Shown here: positions 34,499 to 43,796 of the stretch, piece after piece | Layout: each line of letters begins with the position of its first letter | Position numbering within the stretch: the stretch's first letter is position 1 | Source of the DNA: Lachnospiraceae bacterium | GTDB lineage: Bacteria; Bacillota; Clostridia; Lachnospirales; Lachnospiraceae | Reading direction: 5' to 3' | Assembly (NCBI GenBank): GCA_900168235.1 | Contig: FUZG01000001.1 | Location: forward strand, 186,001-250,000 | Length of the DNA stretch: 64,000 nt | Program-made: the position numbers and the translations under genes | The notes under the pieces: model-generated | Told to the model about the DNA's origin: nothing | Databases searched by the model: none | What the model saw: only the letters and a program-made list of their open reading frames with translations

Positions 34499-34512
34499 TG
34501 CAATCGTTTGTG
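34499..34512. promoter_or_regulatory. LacI-type operator, regulator-proximal
   Basis: TGCAATCGTTTGTG matches the 34291 site over 13 bases. The two are about 208 bp apart, near a whole number of helical turns, so looping between them is possible. This copy lies upstream of the rightward lacI-type gene, suggesting autoregulation. Confidence 0.75.
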
Positions 34513-34621
34513 CATCAGGTAAATAGCTGTTATTATGGTCATATAGATATATAAGCATTTCAATTTGAAACACCTTAACATCATATTTCAAGGAACTGTC
34601 TTAATTAAGGGGAGAAAGCTC

Positions 34622-35617
34622 ATGGCAACATTAAAGGACGTGGCTGCTCTTGCTCATGTGGATGTTTCTACAGTTTCAAGAGCGCTGAACAATACTTCAT
34701 ACGTACATCCGGACACTAAAGCAAGGATCATGGCAGCGGTAAAGGAACTGAGCTATAAGCCAAACATTTTGGCGCGGGGTTTACGTCAGGGAAAACTTAA
34801 TACTATCGCCGTTGTGATACCCAAGATTACCTTTTCTATTTTTTCCGAGATAGCATGCGGAATAGAAAAAGAAGCCAGAAAAAACGGCTATGCCACAATC
34901 ATGATCAATACGGGAAATGACGGAAATATCGAGAAAGACAGCCTGAATAAACTCCGAAACGGTTTTATAGACGGAATCATAATAGCTGCTACAGGAAATA
35001 ATAAGAGACTTATAAGAGATATAAATACCGAGATGCCTGTTATACAGGTAATAAGACAGTTTGACCACAGCCTCAGCAGTGTGGTTGTCGACTATGAAGA
35101 TATCGGATATGAATCCGTGCATCACCTTTATGATAAAGGATGCAGAAATATCGCGCTGATAAACGCTTCTATGTCACTCACGCCCTATGCAGACCGTTAT
35201 AAAGGTTATAAAAGGGCTGTAACTGAACTTGGACTTGAGGAAATGCTGACATCCGGAGAAGCTCTGATGCAGAGCACGGAATATGGTTACGACTGTACCC
35301 TCAATCTATTGGATGCTTACAATGATATAGATGCGATAATGGTCGCTAACGATTCACAGGGAATAGGTGCTATGAGAGCCCTGAAAGAACGCGGGATAAA
35401 AGTACCGGATCAGGTAAAAGTGCTCAGCATGACAGGTGTCCAGATCGGAAATATGCTGGAGACCTCTCTCACTTCCTTTGAACTTCCGGGCGAAGAGATC
35501 GGTTCTGAAGCTGCCGCCATGCTGATCCGTGCGGTCGAAGCCTCTTCAGGCTCCAAACCGCACACACAGCATCTGACTCTTTCAGCAACACTTTTTGAAA
35601 GAGAATCAACTTTATAA
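34622..35617 (+). CDS. LacI-family regulator of the aldolase/Nramp-like operon
   Basis: The start at 34622 is preferred because GGGGAGAAAG lies just upstream and the encoded MATLKDVAALAHVDVSTVSRALNN is the complete LacI helix-turn-helix. The 331-residue protein then has the hinge (KPNILARGLRQG) and an effector-binding core. It is divergent from the aldolase gene, and the shared 410-bp spacer has two copies of a LacI-type operator. It probably represses the leftward operon until the transported compound or a metabolite is present. Confidence 0.92.
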   Translation: MATLKDVAALAHVDVSTVSRALNNTSYVHPDTKARIMAAVKELSYKPNILARGLRQGKLNTIAVVIPKITFSIFSEIACGIEKEARKNGYATIMINTGNDGNIEKDSLNKLRNGFIDGIIIAATGNNKRLIRDINTEMPVIQVIRQFDHSLSSVVVDYEDIGYESVHHLYDKGCRNIALINASMSLTPYADRYKGYKRAVTELGLEEMLTSGEALMQSTEYGYDCTLNLLDAYNDIDAIMVANDSQGIGAMRALKERGIKVPDQVKVLSMTGVQIGNMLETSLTSFELPGEEIGSEAAAMLIRAVEASSGSKPHTQHLTLSATLFERESTL

Positions 35618-35631
35618 ACAAATGCTGATGA

Positions 35632-37974
35632 TCACAGAACAGCGTTCAAAATGATATGAACTATAAATGCCGCTGCCCATGCAATGGCGCACTGCCAGAT
35701 CACTACGCATAACGCCCATTTTTTACCAAGCTCCCGCTTGATGGATGCGATAGCTGCGACACATGGCGTATACAGCAGAGAGAATATGAGCAGTGCGGCT
35801 GCCGCTGCCGGCGCCATTACTGCCGCAACATTCTGTCCGTAAAGAACTTCCAGCGTAGATACAACGCTTTCCTTTGCCATGAAACCGCTGATAAGCGCTG
35901 TGCATATCCGCCAGTCTCCAAGTCCAACAGGAGCCATGAAAGGCGCGAGGAAACCTGCGATGACTGCAAGTATGCTATTCTGCTGATCTGCCGCAAGGTT
36001 CAGATGAACATCAAAACTCTGTAAAAGCCAGATCACTATCGTCGCCATAAAGATAACAGTAAATGCCCTTTGCAGGAAATCCTTTGCTTTCTCCCAGAGA
36101 AGCTGTCCTACATTTCTTGCACTGGGCATTCTGTAGTTTGGAAGCTCCATTACAAACGGAACTGCTTCACCCTTAAAAAGTGTTCCCTTAAAGAAAAGCG
36201 CTACAAGGATCGACATCAGGATTCCGGTGAGATACAGTCCCACTAAGATCAGCGCCTTGTGCTCCGGGAAGAACGCATCTACGAAGAAAGCGTAAATCGG
36301 CATCTTCGCGGTACAGCTCATAAATGGCGTTAAAAGTATGGTCATTTTTCTGTCACGTTCACTCGGAAGCGTACGTGTAGACATGACCGCCGGAACCGTA
36401 CATCCGAATCCTATGAGCATCGGCACGATACTTCTGCCGGAAAGGCCTATCTTTCTAAGAAGCTTATCCATAAAGAAAGCAACTCTTGCGATGTAGCCCG
36501 AATCTTCCATGAGGGACAGGAAAAAGAACAGAGTCACGATGATGGGAAGGAAACTCAAAACACTTCCAACACCTGCGAAGATACCGTCGATCACAAGACC
36601 TCGGAGCACTTCATTTACTCCTGCCGTAGTAAGTGCTGTATCAGTCAGTCCTGTTAAAGCATCAACCGCTGTTTCGAGCCATCCCTGCAGTGTTCCGCCT
36701 ATCACATCAAATGTGAGCCAGGACACGATGAACATTATAGCTATGAACAGAGGTATCGCCGTCCATTTACCTGTGAGCACGCGGTCCATCTTTTCACTAC
36801 GGATACGCTCTATACTCTTTTTAGGTGCAACTACACACGCTTCACAGATTTTTTCTATGAAGGAGTACCTCATATCCGCGATAGCAGCACTTCGGTCAAG
36901 TCCTCTCTCGTTTTCCATCTGGAGAACGATATGATCTATGGTCTCTATTTCGTTTTTGTCGAGCTTCAGCTGGTCCTTTACAAGGGTATCGCCTTCTATC
37001 ACCTTGCTGGCACTGAATCTGAGCGGGATGCCTGCATTTTTTGCATGATCCTCTATCAGATGGAGTACCGCATGGATACCTCTGTGAACCGCACCGTTAT
37101 GGTCATTTTCATCACAGAAATCCTGTCTCAGCGGGCGTTCCTGATATTTTGCGATATGAACGGCATGCTCTATGAGCTCTCTTATTCCCTGATTTTTTGC
37201 GGCAGAGATCGGTACTACCGGAACTCCGAGTGCAGCCTCCATCTCGTTTACATCAATGGTTCCGCCGTTTGTGGTGATCTCATCCATCATGTTCAGTGCA
37301 ACTACCATGGGAATATTCATCTCAAGAAGCTGCATTGTAAGATATAAATTTCGCTGGATGTTTGTGGCATCTACGATATTTATGATGGCTCTCGGTTTTT
37401 CGTTCATGACAAAATTCCGGGATACGATCTCCTCACTGCTGTAAGGAGACATGGAATAAATGCCGGGCAGATCCGTGACCAGCGTGTCCGGATGACCTTT
37501 TATCGCGCCATCTTTTCTGTCTACCGTTACTCCGGGGAAGTTTCCCACATGCTGATTTGATCCTGTGAGCTGGTTAAAAAGAGTAGTTTTTCCACTATTC
37601 TGATTACCCACAAGCGCAAATGTGAGAAGTGTTCCGTCAGGGAGCGGATCACCGCTGCCTTTTCTATGGAATTTTCCGCCTTCGCCAAGTCCCGGATGCA
37701 CTGAACTGTTCTTGTGCTTACCTTTCGGATCATCCTTGATCTTTTCCTCTGCAGGAACAACTTCGATCTTGTCTGCTTCCGAAAGTCTCAGCGTGAGCTG
37801 ATAACCGTGGATCATAAGCTCGATAGGGTCTCCCATCGGCGCATATTTTACTATTGTAACTTCCGCCCCCGGGATCACTCCCATATCGAGGAAGTGCTGG
37901 CGAAGCGCACCTTCACCGCCAACCTTTGTGACGATGCCGGTGCTGCCTATGTTCATTTTACTAAGCGTCATCAT
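35632..37974 (-). CDS. feoB: FeoA-FeoB fusion, ferrous iron transporter
   Basis: This 780-residue protein joins a FeoA SH3-like domain (1-75; LGMGVIPG-type turn) to a full FeoB. A His/Lys/Gly linker (80-113) leads to the G domain with G1 GNQNSGKT (123-130), G3 DLPGIYSM and G4 NMMD. A helical GDI-like domain is followed by two Gate motifs (SFLPIIVTLFFFLSLMEDSGYIARVAF and the matching C-terminal helix) with about eight to ten helices. It takes up Fe2+ under anaerobic conditions. It overlaps the preceding small membrane protein gene by ATGA, and two such genes precede it in the operon. Confidence 0.93.
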   Translation of the reverse strand: MMTLSKMNIGSTGIVTKVGGEGALRQHFLDMGVIPGAEVTIVKYAPMGDPIELMIHGYQLTLRLSEADKIEVVPAEEKIKDDPKGKHKNSSVHPGLGEGGKFHRKGSGDPLPDGTLLTFALVGNQNSGKTTLFNQLTGSNQHVGNFPGVTVDRKDGAIKGHPDTLVTDLPGIYSMSPYSSEEIVSRNFVMNEKPRAIINIVDATNIQRNLYLTMQLLEMNIPMVVALNMMDEITTNGGTIDVNEMEAALGVPVVPISAAKNQGIRELIEHAVHIAKYQERPLRQDFCDENDHNGAVHRGIHAVLHLIEDHAKNAGIPLRFSASKVIEGDTLVKDQLKLDKNEIETIDHIVLQMENERGLDRSAAIADMRYSFIEKICEACVVAPKKSIERIRSEKMDRVLTGKWTAIPLFIAIMFIVSWLTFDVIGGTLQGWLETAVDALTGLTDTALTTAGVNEVLRGLVIDGIFAGVGSVLSFLPIIVTLFFFLSLMEDSGYIARVAFFMDKLLRKIGLSGRSIVPMLIGFGCTVPAVMSTRTLPSERDRKMTILLTPFMSCTAKMPIYAFFVDAFFPEHKALILVGLYLTGILMSILVALFFKGTLFKGEAVPFVMELPNYRMPSARNVGQLLWEKAKDFLQRAFTVIFMATIVIWLLQSFDVHLNLAADQQNSILAVIAGFLAPFMAPVGLGDWRICTALISGFMAKESVVSTLEVLYGQNVAAVMAPAAAAALLIFSLLYTPCVAAIASIKRELGKKWALCVVIWQCAIAWAAAFIVHIILNAVL

Positions 37975-38288
37975 GCCGCATCTTTCTTATTTAATGCAAG
38001 TCTGACTGTTCCTTTCGGATCTGCGATGAGTAATCTCACGAGCCAGATCACCAGCGCAAGTGCAACTACTGACAGACCAAGAAATGCGTCATTAAGCATA
38101 TCTTCTGCAGCAGGTGTGAAATACTCTGACTTTAATTCCGCATATTCAAATATCGCGTCAACCAGCCACATGAGGGATGCTCCCCACAGCATGAGGCAAA
38201 GGCTGCCAAGTTTCATATCATCGTTTTGTCTGTTGTACCATTTTACGGAAAAAATGATCGCAGCAAACACAGTTATAAGAAGTGTCAT
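37971..38288 (-). CDS. Small membrane protein cotranscribed with feoAB (second gene)
   Basis: This 105-residue protein has an N-terminal helix (1-15), a second (about 28-50) and a third (about 68-90), then a short basic tail KKDAA. I do not recognise a named family. Its stop overlaps the feoAB start as ATGA, so translation is coupled. It follows a similar-sized membrane protein gene by 11 bases. An accessory role in iron uptake is inferred only from the operon. Confidence 0.75.
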   Translation of the reverse strand: MTLLITVFAAIIFSVKWYNRQNDDMKLGSLCLMLWGASLMWLVDAIFEYAELKSEYFTPAAEDMLNDAFLGLSVVALALVIWLVRLLIADPKGTVRLALNKKDAA

Positions 38289-38299
38289 GTTTTCCTCCC

Positions 38300-38701
38300 T
38301 TATGCCTCATTAACTTTTGCGTCATCCTGTGCAGCTCTTTTTACGACTACATCAGCAGCCTTGCACATAAGAGCCCATACAAATGTCACGAGAACTGCCA
38401 TTGATACGCCGACAGTTGCCATTTCGTGAAACATCTCCGCTGCATCAGCAGGATCGCTCATCGCTGTGAGGAACGGGAACCACGGAACAACTTCACCATG
38501 CCATACGTGCTCAAACATGAGCAGTACAGCGCCTCCGGAAAGAAGACTTCTGAGCCATTTCAGCTTTCTGCTGAAGGGGATCGAAACTTTCTCTGATGCT
38601 TCATTTCCGCTTTCAACTCTTGCACTTTCTTTCTTTTCCTCTGCCTTCTCTACAGCTGACACAACGACAGCCTCAGCAGCAGATACGATAAAACAAGCCA
38701 T
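38300..38701 (-). CDS. Small membrane protein heading the feoAB operon
   Basis: This 133-residue protein begins with a short hydrophobic helix (MACFIVSAAEAVVVSAVE). A charged Lys/Glu-rich segment (about 20-42) follows, then two membrane helices (about 50-70 and 94-115) separated by a His/Trp-containing loop (HVWHGEVVPWFPFL). The His pair near the membrane could bind metal, but that is speculation. GGAGG precedes the ATG. It is the first gene after an inverted-repeat operator, with two further membrane genes downstream. No named family recognised. Confidence 0.75.
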   Translation of the reverse strand: MACFIVSAAEAVVVSAVEKAEEKKESARVESGNEASEKVSIPFSRKLKWLRSLLSGGAVLLMFEHVWHGEVVPWFPFLTAMSDPADAAEMFHEMATVGVSMAVLVTFVWALMCKAADVVVKRAAQDDAKVNEA

Positions 38702-38726
38702 ATATACCTCCTAAAACACCTCTATG

Positions 38727-38760
38727 TATAACTTTGATGCAAAATATTTCAAAGTATATA
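38727..38760 (-). promoter_or_regulatory. Inverted-repeat operator over the feo promoter
   Basis: ACTTTGA (38731-38737) and TCAAAGT (38749-38755) form a perfect inverted repeat with an 11-base spacer and TATA-like flanks. On the minus strand it overlaps TTGAAA (-35) and TATACA (-10), 16 bases apart. A metal-responsive repressor is likely; the sequence is neither a classical Fur box nor a DtxR box that I recognise. Confidence 0.6.
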
Positions 38761-39165
38761 CTTCTTTATTTTAATTTACACAGACTAATTTGCAACATAT
38801 AATTCTGTATTTTACAGACAAATACTAACATTTTCATAGATCATCAGTCTTAAGATTCCTAAGACTATCAAATGCAATGGGTAGTATATATAGAAAAACC
38901 ACATGATCGATCGTCATAGCCAATATGGCTATAAGCTTTAAGTGATTTGAATTAAGTATTTTTTTGTCCATTCCCAATATTCCCCGAAATACTCTCTTTC
39001 TTCTTTTCTCCAATTATATAGTCTAACTCTCATAAGCCAAAATCCGCAATGTAACTCTGTAAAAGTACAAATTTTTCTACTATCTGAAAATAATTTGTGA
39101 TAAAAACAGCGTAATTGGACGATATAGATTTAAATTAATGTATACGTTGGGGGATACAAGGTCAC
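38761..39165. other. Gene-free spacer between feo and diguanylate cyclase genes
   Basis: About 400 AT-rich bases without a supportable gene. A small perfect hairpin AGTCTTA / TAAGACT lies near 38847-38870 without a T run. No riboswitch was recognised; in particular no GEMM c-di-GMP motif. Confidence 0.45.
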
Positions 39166-41172
39166 ATGTTATACTCTATGATTCCGGCATCAATGCTGAT
39201 AATAAATTTAATATTAAACTGGGAATCGCTCAAAAAATATGGCCTCTTCGAGAAAGGTCAGATCGATAAGAAACGCGTACCTGTACGGTACAACTATTTT
39301 ATCCTTTCTGCAGGCTGCTACTTTATCGTGGATATGACATGGGCGCTCTTATATGAACACCATGAAATACCGATACTTTTCCCTTTAATATATTCATTAA
39401 CTGTTTTTTATTTCCTGTTCATGCTCCTTACCATGCTGACATGGACCCGCTACTTGATCGCATACCTTGACAACAGCGGTCTAAACAGCTCTGTCCTGCT
39501 CAACGGAGTATGGGGTATGTTCACAGTCGGCATGATATGTCTGATACTCAACCAATTTTACCATTTCATATTTTGGTACAATGACGCTCATGAATATATT
39601 GGGGAAACGGGAAGGAACATCTCTTTTCTGCTCCAGATCCTGTTCTACATTGTGATCTCCGTTTATTTACTGCACGTTGCCCATAAAAGTATGGGGAGTC
39701 AAAAAATCAGATACATCGCAGTTGCAGTGACAAGTATAGCCTTATGCGTATTTCTCATACTCCAGATAACCTTTGCTCTGCTCCCTTCTTATGCCATTGG
39801 ACTTATGATCGGCATATGCCTGGTACATTCATTTGTTCAATCCGGTGAGCGGGAAAAGAATGAGATACACGACCATATTGCTTCAGTGATGGCGGAAGAT
39901 TATGAATCCATATCCTACATTGAGATAGAATCAGGGGAATATCTTGCGTTTTCTAAAAACCCTCACTATAAGTATCTGAATCTGCCTGAGGGCGGAAAAG
40001 ATTTCTTTAATGAGGTTCTTGAAAACATCGAAAACTACGTTTATCCCGATGATCAGGAATATGCAAGAAGTCTGTATGACAAAAATGAGATGCTGAATAA
40101 TCTTAAAGACAGACATTCATTTTCATTCAAATACAGACTTATGATAAATAATGAGCCACGGCATTTTCTATTCACCGTTATGCCTGATAATAACGGTAAA
40201 TATCTCATCTTTTACGCAAAAGACATAGAAGATGAACTCAACGCAGAAAAGCTTCATAAAGAAAATCAGCTGAAAACCGTCACATTCAGTCAGATAGCCG
40301 AAAGTCTTGCTTCCAACTACGACATAATCTACTACGTGAATATAGAGGACTCCACTTATGTCGGCTATGAGGTAAATAATCTCTACGGACAGTTAGAGAT
40401 CAATAACTCAGGAGAAAACTTCTTTAATGACTGCATTGAGAATATCCCACTGCTTGTTCATAAACATGATCGTGATCAGGTGACCGACTTCCTTGATAAA
40501 GACAATCTGATCTGCGCACTTGATAACCACAAAGACTATAGCCTTGATTACCGTATCTCATCAGGCGGAAAATACCGTTATACGAGGATGATCGTCAGAA
40601 AGACAAGCGACGGCTCACATTTTATCATTGGTGTCGAAGACATTGATGAGGAAGTTCAGCGTGAGAAACAGCAGCTCAGAGCACTGAATACAGAAAAAGA
40701 GCTGGCAAGGCGTGATGAACTTACCGGAATCAAAAACAAGACCGCATACAAGGAATTGGAAGAAGCTGCACAGGCAAATATAGACAGCGGTATGGATTAT
40801 CTGACGTTTGGTCTAGTCGTATGCGACGCTAACAACCTGAAGATAATAAACGACACTCAGGGACATGCCGCGGGGGATGAATATATCAAGGCATCTGCAC
40901 GTCTCTTGTGTGATATTTTCGTTCATAGTCCCGTCTTCAGAATCGGCGGAGATGAATTTGCAGTATTCCTTCAGGGAAACGATTACACTTCAAGGCACGA
41001 GCTTATGGATAAACTTCGCAGTCAGGTCCTCGAAAATAAGCGTACAGGTACCGGAGTGATCCTGGCTTCCGGAATGTCTGAGTACCAGCCCCAAACCGAC
41101 AGCTTCGTATCGGATATATTTGAAAGAGCTGACAAAAAAATGTACAAAAACAAGCAAAGTCTGAAAGCCTGA
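39166..41172 (+). CDS. Membrane diguanylate cyclase with duplicated sensory domain
   Basis: This 668-residue protein makes c-di-GMP. The first 225 residues hold about seven helices. Two clearly related PAS-like modules follow (about 240-365 and 375-500): both have the pattern YI/V-N/E-IE-x-G/S-x-Y, FFN-x-x-E-N-I, H/P-x-D, and end in I/V-x-D-I-D/E-E, showing an internal duplication. The GGDEF domain occupies 510-665 with active-site RIGGDEFAV intact. No RxxD inhibitory site is seen before the GGDEF, so product feedback may be absent. The signal is unknown. AAGG precedes the ATG. Confidence 0.93.
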   Translation: MLYSMIPASMLIINLILNWESLKKYGLFEKGQIDKKRVPVRYNYFILSAGCYFIVDMTWALLYEHHEIPILFPLIYSLTVFYFLFMLLTMLTWTRYLIAYLDNSGLNSSVLLNGVWGMFTVGMICLILNQFYHFIFWYNDAHEYIGETGRNISFLLQILFYIVISVYLLHVAHKSMGSQKIRYIAVAVTSIALCVFLILQITFALLPSYAIGLMIGICLVHSFVQSGEREKNEIHDHIASVMAEDYESISYIEIESGEYLAFSKNPHYKYLNLPEGGKDFFNEVLENIENYVYPDDQEYARSLYDKNEMLNNLKDRHSFSFKYRLMINNEPRHFLFTVMPDNNGKYLIFYAKDIEDELNAEKLHKENQLKTVTFSQIAESLASNYDIIYYVNIEDSTYVGYEVNNLYGQLEINNSGENFFNDCIENIPLLVHKHDRDQVTDFLDKDNLICALDNHKDYSLDYRISSGGKYRYTRMIVRKTSDGSHFIIGVEDIDEEVQREKQQLRALNTEKELARRDELTGIKNKTAYKELEEAAQANIDSGMDYLTFGLVVCDANNLKIINDTQGHAAGDEYIKASARLLCDIFVHSPVFRIGGDEFAVFLQGNDYTSRHELMDKLRSQVLENKRTGTGVILASGMSEYQPQTDSFVSDIFERADKKMYKNKQSLKA

Positions 41173-41176
41173 GCCT

Positions 41177-41213
41177 AAAAGGAGTGCGGTAATCTATCCC
41201 GCACTCCCTTTTC
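41177..41213. terminator. Bidirectional terminator between diguanylate cyclase and hcp genes
   Basis: AAAAGGAGTGCGG pairs with CCGCACTCCCTTTT around an 8- to 9-base loop, with A and T runs on either side, serving both converging genes. Confidence 0.85.
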
Positions 41214-41228
41214 ATGAATCTTCTATCT

Positions 41229-42866
41229 TCACTCACCGATCAGCAGTTTAATATCATCCTCTACATTTGTAATACCTGCTATGCCAAAATTCTCCACAAG
41301 TACATTCGCGACATTTGGCGATAAAAATGCCGGGAGTGTAGGTCCGAGATGGATATTCTTTACTCCAAGATATAACAGTGCAAGGAGAACGATCACCGCT
41401 TTCTGCTCATACCAGGATATGTTGTAAACTATAGGCAGTTCATTTACATCATCAAGCCCGAAAACTTCTTTAAGCTTTAACGCGATAAGTGCAAGTGAGT
41501 ATGAATCATTGCACTGTCCTGCATCCAAAACTCTGGGAATACCTCCGATATCACCCAGATCCAGCTTATTGTATTTATACTTAGCGCAGCCTGCCGTGAG
41601 AATTACGGTATCCTTGGGAAGGGCCTTTGCAAATTCTGTATAATAGCTTCTGCTCTTTGCCCTGCCGTCACACCCTGCCATAACTACGAATTTCTTTATC
41701 GCACCCGATTTCACCGCATCCACAACAGTATCTGCCAGCGCAAATACCTGCTCATGCGCAAAACCGCCCACTATAGATCCCGTCTCTATTTCTGTCGGAG
41801 ATGCACATTTTTTTGCCATATCAATGATTTCTGAGAAATCCTTAGTCTGTCCATATGGTGCATCGATATGTCTGCATCCCGGATAACCTGCCGCACCTGT
41901 AGTAAACATTCTGTCCTTATAGGTGTCTGACGGCGGAACTATGCAGTTTGTCGTCATGAGGATCGGGCCGTTAAACTTTTCAAATTCTTCCTTCTGCTTC
42001 CACCATGCATTACCATAGTTTCCGGCAAAATTCTCATACTTCTTAAAGAATGGATAATAATGCGCAGGAAGCATTTCTGAGTGAGTATACACATCTACTC
42101 CGGTCCCCCGGGTCTGATCCAAAAGCATCTCCAGGTCTCTCAAGTCATGTCCTGAAATAAGGATACCCGGGTTATTTCTGACACCGATATCTACAGTCGT
42201 AATTTCCGGATTTCCATAAGCGGATGTATTCGCTTCGTCCAAAAGCGCCATTCCTGCAACACCATATTTACCTGTTTCAAGCGTGAGCTGAACCAGATCA
42301 TCTATAGAAAGTGAATCATCCAGCGTACTTGCAAGCGCCTTCTGCAAAAATTCGTCAACTTCTTCATTGTCTTTAAGGAGCGCATTTGCATGCTTTGAAT
42401 AAGCCGCCAGTCCCTTAAGTCCGTATGTGATCAATTCCCTAAGAGAACGTATATCTTCATCCTTTGTTGAAAGGACACCAACCGTCCTGCCCTTTTTCAT
42501 AAAAATATCTTCGCTTCCTGACCATAACGCAGCCTCCGGAAGCCTGCTGTCATCATCACATTTACGAAGCAGCTCATCCTTCACAGCAAGAGTCTTTTTC
42601 ACCATCTCTGTTAATGCTTCCAGATCAAAATTCGCATTTGTGATCGTTGAAAAAAGATTAACTGACACAAGATGATTAACTTCTTCAGAAACTTCTTTTC
42701 CTTCACTTCTTAACTCGGTCGTTACTGCCGAAATTCCCTTTGTCACGTAAATAAGCAGATCCTGCATGATCGCAACCTCAGGTTTCTTTCCGCAAACACC
42801 GGACATAGTACATCCGGAACACCCCGCCGTTTCCTGACACTGATAGCAAAACATATTATTATCCAT
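41229..42866 (-). CDS. hcp: Hydroxylamine reductase / hybrid cluster protein
   Basis: This cytoplasmic Fe-S enzyme has 545 residues, the family length. It contains an N-terminal 4Fe-4S motif with Cys 7, 10, 19 and 25 (CX2CX8CX5C, the anaerobe type) and further Cys/Glu/His hybrid-cluster ligands in the downstream domains (for example around [21 protein letters not shown] and TAGCAKYK). Hcp reduces NO or hydroxylamine in nitrosative stress. It is divergent from a Crp/Fnr-type regulator, with a palindrome in the shared spacer, so it is probably under that regulator. Confidence 0.94.
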   Translation of the reverse strand: MDNNMFCYQCQETAGCSGCTMSGVCGKKPEVAIMQDLLIYVTKGISAVTTELRSEGKEVSEEVNHLVSVNLFSTITNANFDLEALTEMVKKTLAVKDELLRKCDDDSRLPEAALWSGSEDIFMKKGRTVGVLSTKDEDIRSLRELITYGLKGLAAYSKHANALLKDNEEVDEFLQKALASTLDDSLSIDDLVQLTLETGKYGVAGMALLDEANTSAYGNPEITTVDIGVRNNPGILISGHDLRDLEMLLDQTRGTGVDVYTHSEMLPAHYYPFFKKYENFAGNYGNAWWKQKEEFEKFNGPILMTTNCIVPPSDTYKDRMFTTGAAGYPGCRHIDAPYGQTKDFSEIIDMAKKCASPTEIETGSIVGGFAHEQVFALADTVVDAVKSGAIKKFVVMAGCDGRAKSRSYYTEFAKALPKDTVILTAGCAKYKYNKLDLGDIGGIPRVLDAGQCNDSYSLALIALKLKEVFGLDDVNELPIVYNISWYEQKAVIVLLALLYLGVKNIHLGPTLPAFLSPNVANVLVENFGIAGITNVEDDIKLLIGE

Positions 42867-42936
42867 TACTTTGACTCCTTTGAAATATGTTTTTCGTTCC
42901 TGTCAGGTAATATAGCCCACCCTCAGATTTCAAGAT

Positions 42937-42950
42937 GTTGCAAATGCAAC
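42937..42950. promoter_or_regulatory. Palindrome in the hcp/regulator spacer
   Basis: GTTGCAAATGCAAC is a perfect 6-bp inverted repeat with a two-base centre. Crp/Fnr-family regulators bind such sites. It sits about 70 bases upstream of hcp and about 50 upstream of the regulator gene. Confidence 0.65.
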
Positions 42951-42997
42951 TTTTTTGAAATAAAATTTATCCACCAGATGATCAGGCGGTGACATAT

Positions 42998-43660
42998 ATG
43001 AAAAAAGAGATCAGCTATTCCAAAATCGATCTATTCGAAAAGATAAAAGAAGGTGATCTTAAAAACCTTCTTACCTGCATACGTTCATTTAAGAAGACCT
43101 TCAAAAAAGGTGAAACGATCTATATGGAAACAGATCATATTCCATACGTAGGAATTGTTTTGTCGGGCTCTGTTCACATGCTGAAATATGATATATGGGG
43201 CAACAGCTCATTATTCACATACTTTAGCCCCGGAGAGATTTTTGGCGAAAGCTATGCTGTCCAAAAGGACATCTCTTCCTCTGTTATTTTTACGTCAGCC
43301 GAAGAAACCACAGTTTTATTTTTAGCTGCCTCAAACATTATTCACTCCTGCCCTAACGCATGTGCTTTTCATGCCCAGATATCAACGAATCTGTTCCACC
43401 TGCTGGGCAGTAAAAATCAAAAGTTCATTAATAAAATAGAGATCTTATCCAAGGGAAGTATACGAGAAAAATTACTGGCTTATATTTCTCAGCTCGCTCA
43501 AGAGCAAGACTCAAAATATGTAAAAACTCCTCTCTCAAGAAAAGACCTTGCCGAGTATCTGACAGTTAATAGAAGTGCCATGATCCGAGAGCTTTCCAAA
43601 ATGAGAAATGAAGGCATTATAGATTTTGACAAGGATACATTTATTATTAAGGTGGAATAA
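42998..43660 (+). CDS. Crp/Fnr-family regulator, probable HcpR-type
   Basis: The start at 42998 follows AGGCGGTG; a GTG nine bases earlier overlaps that site. The 220 residues comprise a cyclic-nucleotide-fold sensor domain (about 15-140; FSPGEIFGESYAV) and a C-terminal winged helix-turn-helix (about 145-215; LSRKDLAEYLTVNRSAMIRELSKM). No N-terminal Cys cluster of the Fnr type is present. Divergence from hcp suggests it activates hcp in response to nitrosative stress. Confidence 0.87.
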   Translation: MKKEISYSKIDLFEKIKEGDLKNLLTCIRSFKKTFKKGETIYMETDHIPYVGIVLSGSVHMLKYDIWGNSSLFTYFSPGEIFGESYAVQKDISSSVIFTSAEETTVLFLAASNIIHSCPNACAFHAQISTNLFHLLGSKNQKFINKIEILSKGSIREKLLAYISQLAQEQDSKYVKTPLSRKDLAEYLTVNRSAMIRELSKMRNEGIIDFDKDTFIIKVE

Positions 43661-43796
43661 TTATCTCTTCGATAAAAACGATTTTTGTGATATCATAAAA
43701 AGCTATGATTACACGAAGCTCCCAGAGCGTTTGATATGTTTGTTTAAGTGCAGTTTTCATTGCATAAAACAACTGATTTTTAGACAGGTAATAGGT

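Noticed and set aside
38761-39165. c-di-GMP riboswitch before the diguanylate cyclase gene
   Set aside because: No GEMM-type conserved blocks were found in the spacer.
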